A stretch of DNA of 64,000 nt from Vallitalea pronyensis (GTDB lineage Bacteria > Bacillota > Clostridia > Lachnospirales > Vallitaleaceae): NCBI RefSeq assembly GCF_018141445.1, contig NZ_CP058649.1, forward strand, positions 2,933,001 to 2,997,000. The letters run 5' to 3'. Positions within the stretch are counted from its first letter, which is position 1; each line of letters begins with the position of its first letter. Of the stretch, positions 62,465-64,000 are shown in pieces. Under the pieces are notes generated by a model that had not been told where the DNA came from, ran no database searches, and saw nothing but the letters and a program-made list of their open reading frames with translations. The position numbers were made by a program, and so were the translations under genes.

Positions 62465-63895
62465 TTGTACGAGGCTTATGAAACACCACTGGCATCAAGA
62501 TATGCTAGTAAGGAGATGCTTTATTTATTTTCACCAGATAAAAAGTTTAAAACTTGGCGTAAGTTATGGATTGCCCTTGCTGAAGCAGAAAAAGAATTAG
62601 GACTGGATATCACAGATGAGCAGATAGAAGCATTAAAAAAACATCAAGATGATATCAATTATGATGTTGCCAAAAAAAGAGAAAAAGAAGTGCGTCATGA
62701 TGTAATGGCCCATGTATACGCTTATGGTTGTCAAGCAACAATTGCCAAACCCATTATCCACCTTGGTGCAACCAGCTGTTATGTGGGTGACAATACAGAT
62801 ATTATCATTATGACAGAAGCAATAGCACTAATTAAAGATAAACTTATCAATGTCATGGATAAGTTATCTCAGTTTGCATTGGCCTATAAAGATATGCCTA
62901 CTTTAGGATTTACTCATTTCCAGCCAGCACAGTTAACCACAGTAGGAAAACGAGCGTGTTTATGGTTGGAAGACCTATTAATGGATCTTGAAGATGTAGA
63001 GCATTTACTGGGTAAAGCAAAGTTAAGAGGGGTAAAAGGAACAACAGGTACACAGGCAAGTTTTCTAAACCTCTTTGAAGGTGATCATGAGAAAGTTAAG
63101 CAATTAGACCAAACCGTAGCTCATCATTTAGGTTATGATTGCACATTCCCTGTTACAGGCCAAACATACCCAAGAAAGCTTGATTCTCAGATGCTCCATG
63201 TGCTTAGTACCATTGCTCAATCAGCGTACAAGTTCAGTAATGATATACGTTTACTACAAAATCTAAAAGAAATTGAAGAACCTTTTGAGAAGAGTCAGAT
63301 CGGTTCATCAGCCATGGCTTATAAGCGTAATCCCATGCGTACTGAGCGTATCTCCTCTTTAGCTAGACATATTATCTGCAATGCTCTTAATCCTGCAATG
63401 ACAGCTTCTACACAGTGGTTTGAGCGGACACTAGATGATAGTGCCAATAAACGCTTATCTGTACCAGAGGCTTTTTTAGCAACAGATGCAGTGCTTGAGA
63501 TATACATGAATGTGGTAGACGGTCTTGTGGTATATGATAAAGTGATTCGTCAACGTATCATGAGTGAACTTCCCTTTATGGCTACAGAAACGATTCTAAT
63601 GGAAGGGGTAAAAAGGGGCGGCGATCGTCAAGAACTTCATGAAAAGATTCGTGTTCTATCCATGGAAGCAGGGAAACAAGTGAAGATGGAAGGCAAGAAG
63701 AATGATCTCATTGAGCGCATTATAGCAGATGGCACATTTGGTATGACGGAAGAAGAAATTCTAGCGATCTTACAGCCTGAGAATTTTGTTGGACGTTCAC
63801 CAGAACAAGTGGTTGATTTTATAACGGCATATGTACAACCAATTATTGACAAAAACAAAGACATATTAGGAAAGTCAGCGGAGCTAAACGTATAA
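62465..63895 (+). CDS. purB: Adenylosuccinate lyase
   Basis: Splits adenylosuccinate and SAICAR in purine synthesis, releasing fumarate. The 476-residue protein has DVMAHVYAYG near 79, the TSCYVGDNTD segment near 102, TLGFTHFQPAQLTT near 145, GTTGTQASF near 193, and the superfamily signature GSSAMAYKRNP near 280. It has the longer C-terminal part typical of the eukaryote-like and clostridial PurB group. TTG 62465 follows AGGAAAGGATG. An 89-base hairpin is in the leader. Confidence 0.94.
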   Translation: MYEAYETPLASRYASKEMLYLFSPDKKFKTWRKLWIALAEAEKELGLDITDEQIEALKKHQDDINYDVAKKREKEVRHDVMAHVYAYGCQATIAKPIIHLGATSCYVGDNTDIIIMTEAIALIKDKLINVMDKLSQFALAYKDMPTLGFTHFQPAQLTTVGKRACLWLEDLLMDLEDVEHLLGKAKLRGVKGTTGTQASFLNLFEGDHEKVKQLDQTVAHHLGYDCTFPVTGQTYPRKLDSQMLHVLSTIAQSAYKFSNDIRLLQNLKEIEEPFEKSQIGSSAMAYKRNPMRTERISSLARHIICNALNPAMTASTQWFERTLDDSANKRLSVPEAFLATDAVLEIYMNVVDGLVVYDKVIRQRIMSELPFMATETILMEGVKRGGDRQELHEKIRVLSMEAGKQVKMEGKKNDLIERIIADGTFGMTEEEILAILQPENFVGRSPEQVVDFITAYVQPIIDKNKDILGKSAELNV

Positions 63896-63918
63896 ATAAT
63901 AAGAAAAGGGCGATGCTA

Positions 63919-64000
63919 ATGCAAAAGATTGGATTTATTGGTACAGGAAACATGGGTTATGCCATGATGAAAGGGATTATAAAGAACCTTAATGGTATAC
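63919..64000 (+). CDS. proC: Pyrroline-5-carboxylate reductase, N-terminal fragment (window edge)
   Basis: The gene runs off the window. ATG 63919 opens a frame encoding MQKIGFIGTGNMGYAMMKGI, the Rossmann NADP loop (GFIGTGNMG) of ProC, which makes proline from pyrroline-5-carboxylate. About 27 residues are visible. An AAAAGGGCG site precedes it. Another protein with the F420/ProC-type N-terminus cannot be fully excluded. Confidence 0.85.
   Translation, partial: MQKIGFIGTGNMGYAMMKGIIKNLNGI

Noticed and set aside
1..64000. tRNA, rRNA, CRISPR array or intact insertion sequence
   Set aside because: No TPsiC-like arms, ribosomal RNA blocks, regularly spaced repeats or full transposase genes were noticed on reading.

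Overview
The window is low-GC DNA from an endospore-forming Firmicute of class Clostridia. Evidence: a dipicolinate synthase pair (DpaA/DpaB), SpoVS, TepA plus a YlzJ-like protein, an FtsK/SpoIIIE translocase, strong AGGAGG ribosome sites with frequent TTG/GTG starts, and a Gram-positive LexA box at recA. The core order ftsK-fhs-folD-rimO-pgsA-cinA-recA-recX-rny-spoVS fits Lachnospirales-like clostridia (a Vallitalea-type genome is my guess, from memory only). No rRNA, tRNA, CRISPR array or intact insertion sequence was seen.

Layout. 1-5.0 kb: end of dut, an Fe-S aldo/keto reductase, a radical SAM enzyme and an acyltransferase on the minus strand, rpiA and a 2H phosphoesterase. 5.0-16.1 kb is an AT-rich accessory stretch: two paralogous secreted repeat proteins, a PPC-like secreted protein, a secreted Kelch/FN3 protein, a DEAD/DEAH helicase broken in three places with a small partner gene, and a run of small exported or membrane proteins, several possibly truncated. 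16.4-18.1 kb is a queuosine-salvage unit: a preQ1-I riboswitch at the ribosome site of a YhhQ-type transporter, overlapped by a nucleoside hydrolase resembling QueK. The radical SAM enzyme at 1.6-2.2 kb may be the matching queuine lyase, unlinked.

18.5-27.9 kb holds lipoproteins (SH3-like, a B1-type metallo-beta-lactamase fold lacking one zinc histidine, an S41 peptidase, a VWA protein) mixed with an esterase, a TIM-barrel isomerase-like protein, a methyltransferase and an SDR. 28.3-35.9 kb is a peptidoglycan-recycling operon: cytosolic NagZ, MurR/RpiR-type regulator, AnmK, a second lipid-anchored NagZ, LD-carboxypeptidase and Ala-Glu epimerase. 36.7-39.6 kb is the spore DPA/aspartate branch (dpaA, dpaB, aspartokinase) with mother-cell sigma-like promoter motifs. 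39.8-45.7 kb holds tepA, ylzJ, a tandem 116/118-bp repeat, a MerR regulator, an SDR, a membrane MutS-like ATPase, a DUF3795-type protein and a candidate unannotated 27-residue membrane peptide. 45.7-64 kb is housekeeping: uppP, ftsK, one-carbon genes, rimO, pgsA, cinA, SOS-controlled recA, recX, rny, spoVS, an aminotransferase, purB and the start of proC. A MITE-like palindrome lies between fhs and folD, and an 89-nt hairpin leader precedes purB.

Starts were chosen by ribosome-site spacing and are often shorter than the longest open frame. All calls come from reading the sequence and remembered family features; no database search was run.
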